This document shows, piece by piece, positions 27,534-35,837 of a stretch of 64,000 bases of DNA. The position numbers and the translations under genes are program-made. Every line of letters starts with the position of its first letter. Position 1 is the first letter of the stretch. This DNA is from Sphingomonas sp. CFBP 8760 (GTDB taxonomy: Bacteria > Pseudomonadota > Alphaproteobacteria > Sphingomonadales > Sphingomonadaceae), in the NCBI RefSeq assembly GCF_014841615.1, contig NZ_JACYUG010000002.1, positions 124,001-188,000 on the forward strand. The letters are read 5' to 3'. The notes under the pieces are model-generated. The model had not been told where the DNA came from and did not search any database. It worked only from the letters and a program-made list of their open reading frames with translations.

Positions 27534-27968
27534 ATGCCGCTTTCCGCAGCGTCCGTTGTCCCCGGTACCCCGGTCGTGAACGTCCTCTTCATCGAGGATG
27601 ATGCCATGAACCGCCGGGTCGTGCGCGACATGTTACGAGTCGCGGGTGCCAGCATGGACGAGGCGGAGAATGCCGAACAGGGTCTCGCCCGGATCGATAC
27701 GGGCGACTATAATATCGTGCTGATCGATCTGCGGATGCCCGGCATGGACGGCATCACCGCGATCGGCCACATCCGCGCGCGATCCGATATACGGGCGACG
27801 GTGCCGATCATCGTCGTCACCGCCGATACCGCGATCGACCTGCGCCAGCGGTGTCTGGCGGCGGGCGCGGACGACGTGATCTTCAAACCGGTGGCGATGG
27901 ACGACCTGTTCGATTCGATGGGGCGGGTGCTGGCGCGCGGCGCCGCGGACGGCGCCTCGATCGTCTGA
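27534..27968 (+). CDS. Single-domain response regulator (CheY-like)
   Basis: 144 residues. Seen: the acidic pocket FIEDDAMNRRVV (Glu21, Asp22, Asp23), the phospho-acceptor Asp65 in VLIDLRMPGMDG, a Thr in VVTADT and the Lys in VIFKPVAM. Similar to receivers usually fused to hybrid kinases, so it may take phosphate from the kinase encoded 22 bases upstream, whose own receiver looks poor. The start may instead be GTG 27576, which removes the Ala/Pro-rich leader. It converges on the methyltransferase gene with a 2-base gap. Confidence 0.85.
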   Translation: MPLSAASVVPGTPVVNVLFIEDDAMNRRVVRDMLRVAGASMDEAENAEQGLARIDTGDYNIVLIDLRMPGMDGITAIGHIRARSDIRATVPIIVVTADTAIDLRQRCLAAGADDVIFKPVAMDDLFDSMGRVLARGAADGASIV

Positions 27969-27970
27969 CC

Positions 27971-28807
27971 TTAGCGGGGCGGCCGCAGCGCCTGCGCCAG
28001 CGACGACGTGCCGCTGCCGCGCCGTGCCGGCTGTGGCTGCGAGGCATCGGGCGACCAGGCGGTCAGGAAGATCAGGTCGATCCGCTCACGCACCCGTCCG
28101 TCCGGCCCGGCGGCCGCGGCGAACGCCTGCGCCGCCGTGGCCAGCGCGGCGCGGGACAGCGGATGACGATCGGTCAGCACGTTGGTGCCGGCCATGCCGC
28201 GCAGATCGGCGAGCAGGCGGCCGAGATCGGGATAGCCGATGTCGAGCGTCTCGATATCGGCGACGGGCAGCGCGAAGCCGGCGCGGACCAGCAGGTCCCC
28301 CGCCGATCGCACGTCGACCTGCGGATGCAATCGCGCGACCGGCCGGTCGCGTTCCGCCTGCTGGAACGCCTGACGCAGCACGGGAAACGATCCGCCGCCC
28401 ACGAACGCCGCCAGAAACAGCCCGTCGGGCCGCAGGACGCGCCGGGCGAGGGTTAGCGCGCCGGGCAGATCGCCGACGGTGTCGAGCACCCCGGCGCTGA
28501 CCACGCAATCGAAGCTGGCATCCGCGAAGGGCAGGCGATCCTCGTCCCCCTGCACGCCGCCATGGCCCCGCGCGAAGTGGAAGCCGGGATCGAGCCGCGC
28601 GATGCGGGCGCCGGGCGGCGGCATGAACGCGGCATCGTAACTGCCCAGATCAAGGAAGTCGGTGAAGTCGCGCGTCACCGCGTCCAGCCGTTCGGCGATC
28701 CCGTCCAGCATCGCGGCGCGCAGAAAATCGTGATCGGCATAAAGCGGCACGGCGCGATCGCGCCGCTGGCGGCGGGCGGCGCGGTCGAAGATGGAGGATG
28801 TATCCAT
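27971..28807 (-). CDS. SAM-dependent methyltransferase-fold protein (NDUFAF5-like)
   Basis: 278 residues. Seen: an N-terminal IFDRAARRQRRDRAV as in NDUFAF5/C20orf7 homologues, a SAM motif I that reads FLDLGSYDAAF (missing the usual GxG spacing), DRLPFADASFDCVVSAGVL (motif II/III region) and a C-terminal DLIFLTAWSPD. Known: NDUFAF5 hydroxylates an arginine of complex I subunit NDUFS7; bacterial relatives are usually called BioC-like methyltransferases. Start ATG 28807 overlaps the comF start on the other strand by two bases; no strong ribosome site precedes it. Confidence 0.75.
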   Translation of the reverse strand: MDTSSIFDRAARRQRRDRAVPLYADHDFLRAAMLDGIAERLDAVTRDFTDFLDLGSYDAAFMPPPGARIARLDPGFHFARGHGGVQGDEDRLPFADASFDCVVSAGVLDTVGDLPGALTLARRVLRPDGLFLAAFVGGGSFPVLRQAFQQAERDRPVARLHPQVDVRSAGDLLVRAGFALPVADIETLDIGYPDLGRLLADLRGMAGTNVLTDRHPLSRAALATAAQAFAAAAGPDGRVRERIDLIFLTAWSPDASQPQPARRGSGTSSLAQALRPPR

Positions 28808-29579
28808 GACGGCGCTTGTGCCCCGCCGGCCGCGCGGCGACAAGCGATGGATGCGGGGCATCGTCCGGACCGGCTGGCGCCTGATCGCCGATTACGCGCT
28901 GCCGCCGCGCTGCCCGGCCTGCGGGATACCGGTGGCCGAGGATCACCGGTTCTGCGTGGATTGCTGGTCGAGCCTGCGCTTCCTGGGGCCGCCATGGTGC
29001 GCGCAATGCCACCTGCCGTTCGCGTTCGATCGGGGACCGGGAGGGGTGTGCGCCCCGTGCGCGATCACCCCGCCGCGCCACGCCGGCGTGCGGGCCGCGG
29101 TGGCGTATGGCGATGTCGCGGGGGCATTGGCGGTGCGGCTGAAGCATGGCGGACGGATCGCGCTGGCGGGGACGATGGCGCGGGCGATGCTGCGGCTGGT
29201 GCCGGGCGATGCCGATCTGCTGGTGCCGGTGCCGCTGCATCGTGGCCGGCTGTGGCGGCGCGGATTCAACCAGGCGGGGCTGATCGCCGAGGCGGTGGGC
29301 CGGCTGGCGGGGGTGCCGCGCGAACACCTCGCCCTCCGCCGCGACCGGGCGACGCCGCTGCTGCGCGGGCTGGGCCGGCGGGGGCGGGCGCGGGCGGTGG
29401 CGGGCGTCTTCCGGATCGATCCGGCGCGGCGTGACCGGGTGCGGGGCAGGGCGGTGCTGCTGGTCGACGACGTCTACACCACCGGCGCGACCACCGCGGC
29501 GTGCACCCGGGCACTGCGGGCGGCGGGCGCGCGATCGGTGACGATCCTGTGCTGGGCGCGTGTCCTTCCCGACGATTGA
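28806..29579 (+). CDS. comF: ComF family phosphoribosyltransferase-like protein
   Basis: 257 residues. Seen: an N-terminal zinc-finger region with repeated CxxC pairs (PRCPACG, FCVDCW, WCAQCH, CAPCAI), VRLKHGGRIALAG, VPVPLHRGRLWRRGFNQAGL, and the PRPP-binding loop VLLVDDVYTTGAT. Known: ComF proteins have a phosphoribosyltransferase fold and aid DNA uptake in competent bacteria. GGAGG lies 8 bases before ATG 28806. The frame is also open from ATG 28791. It is divergent from and overlaps the methyltransferase start. Confidence 0.88.
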   Translation: MTALVPRRPRGDKRWMRGIVRTGWRLIADYALPPRCPACGIPVAEDHRFCVDCWSSLRFLGPPWCAQCHLPFAFDRGPGGVCAPCAITPPRHAGVRAAVAYGDVAGALAVRLKHGGRIALAGTMARAMLRLVPGDADLLVPVPLHRGRLWRRGFNQAGLIAEAVGRLAGVPREHLALRRDRATPLLRGLGRRGRARAVAGVFRIDPARRDRVRGRAVLLVDDVYTTGATTAACTRALRAAGARSVTILCWARVLPDD

Positions 29580-29639
29580 TCCCCGCCCCGATCGATCAGC
29601 GCGATTGACAAGCCGGTCGCGCGTCCACACTTCCGGGTC

Positions 29640-29897
29640 ATGGCAAAAGTCGAAATCTACACCAAGGCATTCTGCCCCTATTGCTCGCGGGCGATGCGGC
29701 TGCTCGACAGCAAGGGCGTCAGCCCCGACGAGTTCGACATCACGATGGGCGGACCGAAGCGCGCCGAGATGATCGAGCGGGCGAACGGCCGCACCACCGT
29801 GCCGCAGGTGTTCATCGACGGTCGGCACATCGGTGGATCGGACGATCTGGCCGCGCTGGAACAGGCCGGCAAGCTCGACGCGCTGCTGGCGGCGTGA
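29640..29897 (+). CDS. grxC: Glutaredoxin 3
   Basis: 85 residues. Seen: the dithiol active site FCPYCSRA, the TVPQVFIDGRHIGGSDDL block with the cis-Pro and glutathione-binding residues, and the family's usual length. Known: it reduces disulfides and glutathione mixed disulfides in the cytoplasm using glutathione. Its stop codon overlaps the GTG start of the next gene, so the two are translated together. Confidence 0.95.
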   Translation: MAKVEIYTKAFCPYCSRAMRLLDSKGVSPDEFDITMGGPKRAEMIERANGRTTVPQVFIDGRHIGGSDDLAALEQAGKLDALLAA

Positions 29898-30715
29898 AGG
29901 CGGGCGTCCTGCAGATGACGGCCGGGATCGATCCGGCGGTCAATGCAGCGACGATCGCCGCCGCCATCGCCGGGACGCGGGAACGCGGCGGGGCGATGCT
30001 GTTCACCCCCGAGATGTCCGGATTGATCGACCGCGACCGCGCGCGGGCGGCGGCGATGATCGTGGGCGAAGACGCGGACCGGGTGCTGGCGGCGACGCGC
30101 GAGGTGGCGGCGCGCCATGGCATCTGGGTTCATCTCGGCTCGCTGGCGGTGCGGCGCGAGGACGGGCGATACGCCAACCGCGCCTTCGTGATCGATGCCA
30201 GCGGCGGTATCCGGGCGCGATACGACAAGCTGCACCTGTTCGACGTCGATCTGCCGAACGGCGAGAGCTGGCGCGAATCAGCGAGTTATGCCGCCGGCGA
30301 GGCGGCCGTCATCGTCGACACCCCGGTCGGGCGGATCGGCCTGTCGATCTGTTACGACCTGCGGTTTCCCGATCTGTACCGGTCGTTGAGCGATGCCGGC
30401 GCGACGGTGCTGGCGGTGCCGGCGGCCTTCACCCGGCCGACCGGCGCGGCGCATTGGCACGTGCTGCTGCGGGCCCGTGCGATCGAGGCGGGGGCGTTCG
30501 TGATAGCGGCGGCGCAGACGGGGACGCATGAGGATGGACGGACCACCTATGGCCATTCGCTGGCGGTCGATCCCTGGGGCGCGGTGATGCTCGATATGGG
30601 GGAGGCGCCGGGGCTGGCGATGGTCGATCTCGATCCGGCGAGGCTGGACGAGGTGTGCGCGCGCATCCCCGCGTTGCGGCATCGCCGGGCCATTCCGCCG
30701 GTGACGTTGCCGTGA
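29894..30715 (+). CDS. Carbon-nitrogen hydrolase (Nit1/omega-amidase-like)
   Basis: A 273-residue nitrilase-superfamily protein. Seen: the catalytic triad Glu in LFTPEMSG, Lys in YDKLHLFDVDLPNG and Cys in SICYDLRFPDLYR, plus RARAIEAGAFVIAAAQTG. Known: the DKLHLFDVD and CYDLRFPDLYR pattern is that of Nit-type enzymes, which remove deaminated glutathione or hydrolyse omega-amides. Start GTG 29894 overlaps the grxC stop (GTGA). The link with glutaredoxin fits glutathione repair (inference). Confidence 0.88.
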   Translation: MKAGVLQMTAGIDPAVNAATIAAAIAGTRERGGAMLFTPEMSGLIDRDRARAAAMIVGEDADRVLAATREVAARHGIWVHLGSLAVRREDGRYANRAFVIDASGGIRARYDKLHLFDVDLPNGESWRESASYAAGEAAVIVDTPVGRIGLSICYDLRFPDLYRSLSDAGATVLAVPAAFTRPTGAAHWHVLLRARAIEAGAFVIAAAQTGTHEDGRTTYGHSLAVDPWGAVMLDMGEAPGLAMVDLDPARLDEVCARIPALRHRRAIPPVTLP

Positions 30716-30734
30716 TCCCGGGGGCGCCGGATAC

Positions 30735-31163
30735 ATGATCGTGTTCGACCTGCGGTGCGACGGTGGCCATGTGTTCGAAGCGTGGTTCGGCTCCAGCGAC
30801 GCCTATGCCCGGCAGCGCGAGGACGGGTTGCTGTCGTGCCCGGTCTGCGGGTCCGCCACGGTGGACAAGGCGGTGATGGCACCGGCGGTGGCGGCCAAGG
30901 GCAACCGGTCGACGTCGTCGGATATGGCCAGGATGAAGCAGGCGATCGGCCAAATGGCGGCGGCGCAGGCGAAGCTGCTGGCGTCGTCGCAATGGGTGGG
31001 AGCCGGTTTCGCGACCCGGGCGCGGGCGATGCACGACGGGGAGGAGCCACCCCGGACGATCCACGGGCAGGCGACGCTGGCCGAGACGAAGGCGCTGGTC
31101 GAGGATGGCGTGGCGGTGGTGCCGTTGCCGCTGCCGGTCGTGCCGCCCGACCGGGTGAATTGA
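30735..31163 (+). CDS. DUF1178 family protein
   Basis: 142 residues. Seen: MIVFDLRCDGGHVFEAWFGSS, a CPVCGSATVDKAVMAP zinc-binding-like segment, and a C-terminal TLAETKALVEDGVAVVPLPLP typical of DUF1178. Known: the function is unknown, but the gene is often found beside the glutaredoxin and nitrilase genes in alphaproteobacteria, as here (20 bases downstream). Probably cytoplasmic. Confidence 0.88.
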   Translation: MIVFDLRCDGGHVFEAWFGSSDAYARQREDGLLSCPVCGSATVDKAVMAPAVAAKGNRSTSSDMARMKQAIGQMAAAQAKLLASSQWVGAGFATRARAMHDGEEPPRTIHGQATLAETKALVEDGVAVVPLPLPVVPPDRVN

Positions 31164-31205
31164 CGGTGGATCGCCGCGCCACGCTGGTTTAAGGAGCGTC
31201 GGCGT

Positions 31206-31282
31206 GGTTCCGTAGCTCAGCTGGACAGAGCGCCACTTTCCTAAAGTGGGCGTCGGGGGTTCGAGTCCCTCCGGGACCACCA
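31206..31282 (+). tRNA. tRNA-Arg (CCT anticodon)
   Basis: A 77-base tRNA with an encoded CCA end. The acceptor stem GGTTCCG pairs with CGGGACC, with one G-T pair. The D arm is GCTCAGCTGGACAGAGC, the anticodon stem CCACT/AGTGG holds the loop TTCCTAA, and the T arm contains GGTTCGAGTCC. The anticodon CCT reads AGG, a rare Arg codon in GC-rich genomes. Confidence 0.95.
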
Positions 31283-31383
31283 AATTTCCTGTATATTGTG
31301 ATAGTTGGGGCGGGAAGGCGTTGGCCTGACCGATCCCGTCGTGGCGGGCTGTGGAGGCGATCCGGGGCGTCACGGGCTGGGCT

Positions 31384-31414
31384 CTGGATTGCTTCGCTGC
31401 GCTCGCAATGACGG
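31384..31414. repeat. REP-like repeat B, half copy
   Basis: It reads CTGGATTGCTTCGCTGCGCT followed by CGCAATGACGG. This is the right arm of the palindrome found complete at 61303-61381 and diverged at 46329-46408. The left arm is not recognisable here. It sits downstream of a tRNA in a convergent gap. Confidence 0.75.
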
Positions 31415-31918
31415 ATGGGGGGTGACGTTATCATGCCTACGCCGGCAAGCTGGCGGAACCTGCGTCAGGTCGGTTTCATCCCGCGTGCCGCGACGACTCC
31501 GTTGACGGGGGAAGCGGGTCGGCGAGGTGGAAAGTCACACCGGAAAGTCACGAAAGTCCCATCCTACAGGGGTGCCGGCGGGGCGTGGACGGTGGAGACG
31601 AAGCTGCGATCCGGGCATGTGGCGGGATCATAGACCGAACGGCCATGTGTAGGACAGGCGGTAGCCGCGTTTCCTGTCGGCCGGGTCGGGGGGGTCGTGT
31701 GGACCGGATCGTTCCGGTGGACGCGAGGCTGGCTGGGCTTTCCGGCGGTGACCGAAGCCCGGATGGGTGCGGGCCGGATGGGGAGGGCTGGCGGCCGATC
31801 GCGGCGGCCGGTCCGATCCGGTGCAAGCCCCGGACGGGAAAGGAAAAGTCCCGACGCGGTCGCGCGTCGCTTTCGTGTGGCCGGTAGACAGGTATCGATG
31901 GACCGGGGCCGGCAAACC

Positions 31919-31938
31919 GGGGGTGCCGGAGCACCCCC
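31919..31938 (-). terminator. Hairpin downstream of the SWIB gene
   Basis: GGGGGTGC pairs perfectly with GCACCCCC around a 4-base loop, 6 bases past the SWIB stop codon. It lacks a T-run, so it may be a weak terminator or an mRNA 3' end protector. Confidence 0.5.
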
Positions 31939-31944
31939 GCCGCA

Positions 31945-32250
31945 TCACGCCTTGGTCAGGTGTGCCGAGATGTACTTGTTCATCTCGAACATCGTCGCGC
32001 TGTCCTTGCCGAAGACCTTCTTCAGCTTGTCGTCGGCGAGGATTTCGCGCTTGTTCTGGGGATTCTGAAGCTCCTGCTTCTTGATATATTCCCAGACCTT
32101 GCTGATGACCTCGCTGCGGGGCAGCGCATCGGCGCCGACGATCTCGCCGAGTTCGGGCGAGGGCTTGACGGGTGCATGGATGCCCGAGCCTGCCTTGGTC
32201 TGCGTGTCGGCGGCCTTTGCGGCACCGGCTTCCTGCTTGGCTTTAGCCAT
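31945..32250 (-). CDS. SWIB/MDM2 domain protein
   Basis: 101 residues: a basic Ala/Lys-rich leader of about 27 residues, then a SWIB fold (PSPELGEIVGADALPRSEVISKVWEYIKKQ..NKREILADDKLKKVFG..MFEMNKYISAHL). Known: SWIB domains occur in eukaryotic chromatin remodellers; bacterial stand-alone versions exist in chlamydiae and many alphaproteobacteria and may bind DNA or topoisomerase. The ribosome site AGGAAGGAAG precedes the ATG. It lies 43 bases downstream of the DUF2945 gene, probably in one transcript. Confidence 0.9.
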   Translation of the reverse strand: MAKAKQEAGAAKAADTQTKAGSGIHAPVKPSPELGEIVGADALPRSEVISKVWEYIKKQELQNPQNKREILADDKLKKVFGKDSATMFEMNKYISAHLTKA

Positions 32251-32293
32251 CGTCTTCCTTCCTATATGATCTTTGTTCGCCCCGTTGACGGGA

Positions 32294-32497
32294 CTACGCT
32301 TTCTTCAGCGCGTCCGCCTTGTGCGCTGCCTTGCCGCCGTTGTCACTCTCTACGATGAACTGGGGCTCGTCCTTCGAGGCGCGGACCTGATGGCTCTTGA
32401 TCTTCGTATCGTGGGTCACCTTCTCGACGACCTTGCCATGGGCTTCGCCGCCGTGCGATTTCCAGGTCACCTCGTCGCCCTTTTTCGGATCATCCAT
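32294..32497 (-). CDS. DUF2945 (HVA1/TUDOR-like) small protein
   Basis: 67 residues, [20 protein letters not shown] then [37 protein letters not shown]. This matches the DUF2945/hypervirulence-associated TUDOR family, whose role in bacteria is unknown but which is often found among stress-induced genes. GAGGAG lies 6 bases before the chosen ATG at 32497. A longer open frame continues upstream across the frmA gene but is a shadow. First gene of a pair with the SWIB gene. Confidence 0.85.
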   Translation of the reverse strand: MDDPKKGDEVTWKSHGGEAHGKVVEKVTHDTKIKSHQVRASKDEPQFIVESDNGGKAAHKADALKKA

Positions 32498-32550
32498 CGC
32501 CTGCTCCTCTTGTATGCCGGCCATCAATCGCGGCAAGGGCATAATGGTTG

Positions 32551-32587
32551 CAGGATGGCGGGCACACCGCCGGCAGGATGGCGGGCA
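32551..32587 (+). repeat. Tandem 14-bp direct repeat upstream of frmA
   Basis: CAGGATGGCGGGCA occurs at 32551-32564 and 32574-32587, period 23 bases, followed by the palindrome GCGGGCATGCGCCCGC. It ends about 21 bases before the frmA start, in the gap shared with the divergent DUF2945 gene. A regulator binding site is possible. Confidence 0.45.
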
Positions 32588-32608
32588 TGCGCCCGCGAGG
32601 AGCGAGAC

Positions 32609-33715
32609 ATGAAGACGCGTGCCGCCGTGGCGTTCGAAGCGAAGCAGCCGCTGGAAATCGTGGAACTGGACCTCGAAGGGCCGAAGCCCGGCGAGGTGCT
32701 GGTCGAGATCATGGCGACCGGCATCTGCCACACCGATGCCTATACGCTCGACGGGCTGGACAGCGAGGGCCTGTTCCCCAGCGTGCTGGGCCATGAGGGC
32801 GCGGGGATCGTGCGCGAGGTGGGCGCGGGCGTGACCAGCGTCGCGGTCGGCGATCACGTGATCCCGCTCTACACGCCGGAATGTCGCCAGTGCAAAAGCT
32901 GCCTGTCGGGCAAGACCAACCTGTGCACCGCGATCCGCGCGACGCAGGGGAAGGGGCTGATGCCCGACGGCACGACGCGGTTCAGCTACAAGGGCCAGCC
33001 GATCTTCCATTACATGGGCTGTTCCACCTTCTCGAACTTCACCGTCCTGCCCGAGATCGCGGTGGCGAAGATCCGGCCAGACGCGCCGTTCGACACCAGC
33101 TGCTATGTCGGCTGCGGCGTCACGACCGGGGTGGGCGCGGTGGTGCATACCGCCAAGGTGCAGCCGGGCGACACCGTGGTCGTGTTCGGGCTGGGCGGGA
33201 TCGGGCTGAACGTGATCCAGGGCGCGAAGCTGGCGGGGGCGAAGATGATCGTCGGCGTCGACATCAACCCGGATCGCGAGGAATGGGGCCGCCGGTTCGG
33301 CATGACCCATTTCGCCAACCCCAAGGTGGTCGGCGACATCGTGCCGCATATCGTAGCGCTGACCGATGGCGGAGCGGATTACAGTTTCGATGCGACCGGC
33401 AACACCGATGTGATGCGGCAGGCGCTGGAATGCTGCCACCGCGGCTGGGGTACCAGCATCGTGATCGGCGTGGCGGAGGCGGGCAAGGAGATCAGCACGC
33501 GCCCCTTCCAGCTGGTGACGGGGCGCAACTGGCGCGGCACCGCGTTCGGCGGCGCGCGCGGGCGAACGGATACCCCGAAGATCGTCGACTGGTATATGGA
33601 CGGGATGATCCAGATCGATCCGATGATCACGCACCGGCTGACGCTGGACGAGATCAACAAGGGGTTCGACCTGATGCACGCGGGCGAATCGATCCGCTCG
33701 GTCGTGATCTACTGA
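32609..33715 (+). CDS. frmA: S-(hydroxymethyl)glutathione dehydrogenase (class III alcohol dehydrogenase)
   Basis: 368 residues, zinc-dependent class III ADH. Seen: the catalytic zinc Cys in [12 protein letters not shown] and His in GHEGAGIV, the structural zinc motif [26 protein letters not shown] and the NAD motif [15 protein letters not shown]. Known: it oxidises the spontaneous adduct of formaldehyde and glutathione to S-formylglutathione, and also reduces S-nitrosoglutathione. GAGGAG lies 7 bases before ATG 32609. It heads a run of five closely packed genes including fghA, which finishes the same pathway. Confidence 0.95.
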   Translation: MKTRAAVAFEAKQPLEIVELDLEGPKPGEVLVEIMATGICHTDAYTLDGLDSEGLFPSVLGHEGAGIVREVGAGVTSVAVGDHVIPLYTPECRQCKSCLSGKTNLCTAIRATQGKGLMPDGTTRFSYKGQPIFHYMGCSTFSNFTVLPEIAVAKIRPDAPFDTSCYVGCGVTTGVGAVVHTAKVQPGDTVVVFGLGGIGLNVIQGAKLAGAKMIVGVDINPDREEWGRRFGMTHFANPKVVGDIVPHIVALTDGGADYSFDATGNTDVMRQALECCHRGWGTSIVIGVAEAGKEISTRPFQLVTGRNWRGTAFGGARGRTDTPKIVDWYMDGMIQIDPMITHRLTLDEINKGFDLMHAGESIRSVVIY

Positions 33716-33739
33716 CGATCAATCAAGGAGGGGAAGACC

Positions 33740-34126
33740 ATGTTCAGTCACGTCATGCTCGGTGCCAACGATCTGGAAGCATCGAAGACGTTCTACGACG
33801 CCACGCTGGGCGCGCTGGGCATCGCGCCCGGCCGCACCGATCCGGTCGGCCGGACCGCCTATCTCCATCCCGGCGGCATGTTGATGCTGACCCGGCCGAT
33901 CGATGGCGAGCCGGCGTGCCATGCCAATGGCGGCACGATCGGTTTCGCCGCGTCGTCGCCGGAAGCGGTCGATGCGTGGCATGCGGCGGGCGTCGCGGCG
34001 GGCGGCACCGCGATCGAGAACCCGCCCGGCCTGCGCCAGTCGCCGTTCGGACCGCTGTACCTCGCCTATCTGCGCGATCCCGCCGGCAACAAGCTGTGCG
34101 CGATGCACCGTCCCGCCGCCGCGTGA
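33740..34126 (+). CDS. VOC family (glyoxalase-like) protein
   Basis: A 128-residue single VOC domain. Seen: MFSHVMLGANDLEASKTFYDATLGALG at the start, HANGGTIGFAA and the closing YLRDPAGNKLCAMH. Known: VOC proteins bind a metal and include glyoxalase I, dioxygenases and resistance proteins. This small type is commonly encoded beside frmA and may handle a glutathione adduct, but that is inference. It has AAGGAGG before the ATG and overlaps purU (GTGA). Confidence 0.85.
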   Translation: MFSHVMLGANDLEASKTFYDATLGALGIAPGRTDPVGRTAYLHPGGMLMLTRPIDGEPACHANGGTIGFAASSPEAVDAWHAAGVAAGGTAIENPPGLRQSPFGPLYLAYLRDPAGNKLCAMHRPAAA

Positions 34127-34992
34127 CGGATAGCGGGACGGCCTATATCCTGACGCTGACCTGTCAGGACGGGATCGGGATCGTCGCGGCGGTATCGGGG
34201 GCGCTGGCGGGGATCGACGGGTTCATCCTCGACAGCCAGCAATATGCCGATCTGGAGACGGGGCGCTTCTTCATGCGCGTCGTCTTCGCCGGGGGCGGGC
34301 CGGGGTTTCCGGCGATGGCGGACGGCGTGCGCGCCGCGCTGGCCCCGGTCGCCACGCGGTTCGGCTTCGCGTGGGAAGTGATGCCCGCCGATCACCGGCC
34401 GCGCGTGCTGGTGGCGGTGTCGAAGGGGTCGCATTGCCTGAACGACCTGCTCCACCGCTGGCGTACCGATACGCTGCCGGTGGAGATCACCGGCGTCGTC
34501 TCCAACCACGACAGCCTGCGGCCGCTGGTCGAGTGGCACGGGCTGCCCTGGCACCATCTGCCGGTCGACGATGCGACGCGGGGCGCGCAGGAACACGCGA
34601 TCCTCGACCTGATGGCGGCGCAGGGGGCGGAATATCTGGTGCTGGCGCGGTACATGCAGGTACTGGGGCCGACGCTGGTCGCGGCCCTGCCGGGGCGGTG
34701 CATCAACATCCACCACAGTTTCCTGCCCGGCTTCAAGGGTGCGCGCCCCTATCACCGCGCGCATGAGCGCGGCGTGAAACTGATCGGTGCCACCGCGCAT
34801 TTCGTGACCGCCGACCTGGACGAGGGGCCGATCATCGAACAGGCGGTGGAGCGGGTCGATCACCGCGCCTCCGCCGACGACCTGATCCGCATCGGCCGCG
34901 ATATCGAGGCGCAGGTGCTGGCGCGCGCGGTAAGCTGGATCGGGGAACGGCGCGTGTTCCTCAACGACAACCGGACGGTGGTATTCCGATGA
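34123..34992 (+). CDS. purU: Formyltetrahydrofolate deformylase
   Basis: 289 residues. Seen: an N-terminal ACT domain (YILTLTCQDGIGIVAAVSGAL), VSKGSHCLNDLLHRW, the formyltransferase-fold motifs NIHHSFLPGFKGARPYH and VTADLDEGPIIEQ, with His and Asp at catalytic positions. Known: it hydrolyses 10-formyl-THF to formate and THF, balancing the folate one-carbon pool. Start GTG 34123 overlaps the VOC gene stop, and its own stop overlaps fghA (ATGA). In this cluster it probably releases formate produced on the folate side. Confidence 0.93.
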   Translation: MTDSGTAYILTLTCQDGIGIVAAVSGALAGIDGFILDSQQYADLETGRFFMRVVFAGGGPGFPAMADGVRAALAPVATRFGFAWEVMPADHRPRVLVAVSKGSHCLNDLLHRWRTDTLPVEITGVVSNHDSLRPLVEWHGLPWHHLPVDDATRGAQEHAILDLMAAQGAEYLVLARYMQVLGPTLVAALPGRCINIHHSFLPGFKGARPYHRAHERGVKLIGATAHFVTADLDEGPIIEQAVERVDHRASADDLIRIGRDIEAQVLARAVSWIGERRVFLNDNRTVVFR

Positions 34993-35837
34993 CGACGATG
35001 ACGACGGTATCCGAGGCGAAGGCGTTCGGCGGCACGCAGGGGGTGTACCGCCATGCCTCGACCGCGACGGGCACCGACATGGCCTTCGCCGTCTTCGTGC
35101 CCGCGCATGAGGCCGGCGAGCGGTTGCCGGTGTTGTGGTATCTGTCGGGGCTGACCTGCACCCATGCCAATGTGATGGACAAGGGCGGCTATGCCCGCGC
35201 CTGCGCCGAACATCGTATCATTCTGGTCGCGCCCGATACCTCGCCGCGGGGCGAAGGCGTGGCGGACGATCCGGCATGGGACATGGGGCAGGGGGCCGGA
35301 TTCTACGTCGATGCCACCCAGGCGCCATGGGCGCCGCATTTCCGGATGCGGACCTATATCGAGGACGAACTGCCTGCGCTGGTCGCCGCCGAATTTCCCG
35401 TCGACATGGGCGCGCAGGCGATCACCGGCCATTCGATGGGCGGCCACGGCGCGCTGACCATCGCGCTGCGCCACCCGGACCGGTTCCGCAGCTGCACCGC
35501 CTTCGCGCCGATCGTCGCGCCGTCGCAGGTGCCGTGGGGGGAGAAGGCGCTGGGTGGCTATCTGGGGCAGGACCGGGCGGCATGGCGCGCGCACGACGCG
35601 GTGGCGATGATCGAGGACGGCGCGCGCTTCCCCGACCTGCTGGTCGATCAGGGCGAGGCGGACGGCTTTCTCGCCGAACAATTGCGGCCCGATCTGCTCG
35701 CCACCGCGTGCGCCGATGCGGGTATCGACCTGACGCTGCGGATGCAGCCGGGCTACGACCACAGCTATCATTTCATCTCGACCTTCATGGCGGACCATGT
35801 CGCCTGGGCGGCCGAGCGCTTGAGGACATCAGCATGA
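34989..35837 (+). CDS. fghA: S-formylglutathione hydrolase
   Basis: A 282-residue esterase D family protein. Seen: VLWYLSGLTCTHANVMDKGG (oxyanion hole), APDTSPRGEGV, the nucleophile elbow ITGHSMGGHGAL, DQGEADGFL with Asp, and the His in GYDHSYHFISTF. Known: it cleaves S-formylglutathione into formate and glutathione, the step after FrmA. ATG 34989 overlaps the purU stop, and the stop overlaps the folE start. Confidence 0.95.
   Translation: MTTMTTVSEAKAFGGTQGVYRHASTATGTDMAFAVFVPAHEAGERLPVLWYLSGLTCTHANVMDKGGYARACAEHRIILVAPDTSPRGEGVADDPAWDMGQGAGFYVDATQAPWAPHFRMRTYIEDELPALVAAEFPVDMGAQAITGHSMGGHGALTIALRHPDRFRSCTAFAPIVAPSQVPWGEKALGGYLGQDRAAWRAHDAVAMIEDGARFPDLLVDQGEADGFLAEQLRPDLLATACADAGIDLTLRMQPGYDHSYHFISTFMADHVAWAAERLRTSA

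Larger units (their letters stand above)
31283..31944. other. 662-base gap without a convincing gene
   Basis: It lies between tRNA-Arg and the convergent SWIB gene. It holds one half of a REP-like repeat (31384-31414), then about 500 bases where several short frames are open on both strands but none has a ribosome site, recognisable domain or steady codon pattern. A hairpin near the right end probably terminates the SWIB transcript. Confidence 0.6.

Noticed and set aside
31585..32068. Several short open frames between tRNA-Arg and the SWIB gene
   Set aside because: No ribosome site, no similarity and mutually overlapping frames; treated as non-coding.
32881..34122. Extension of purU upstream through frmA and the VOC gene
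   Set aside because: The frame is open by chance; PurU homology begins at the GTG 34123 that overlaps the VOC stop.
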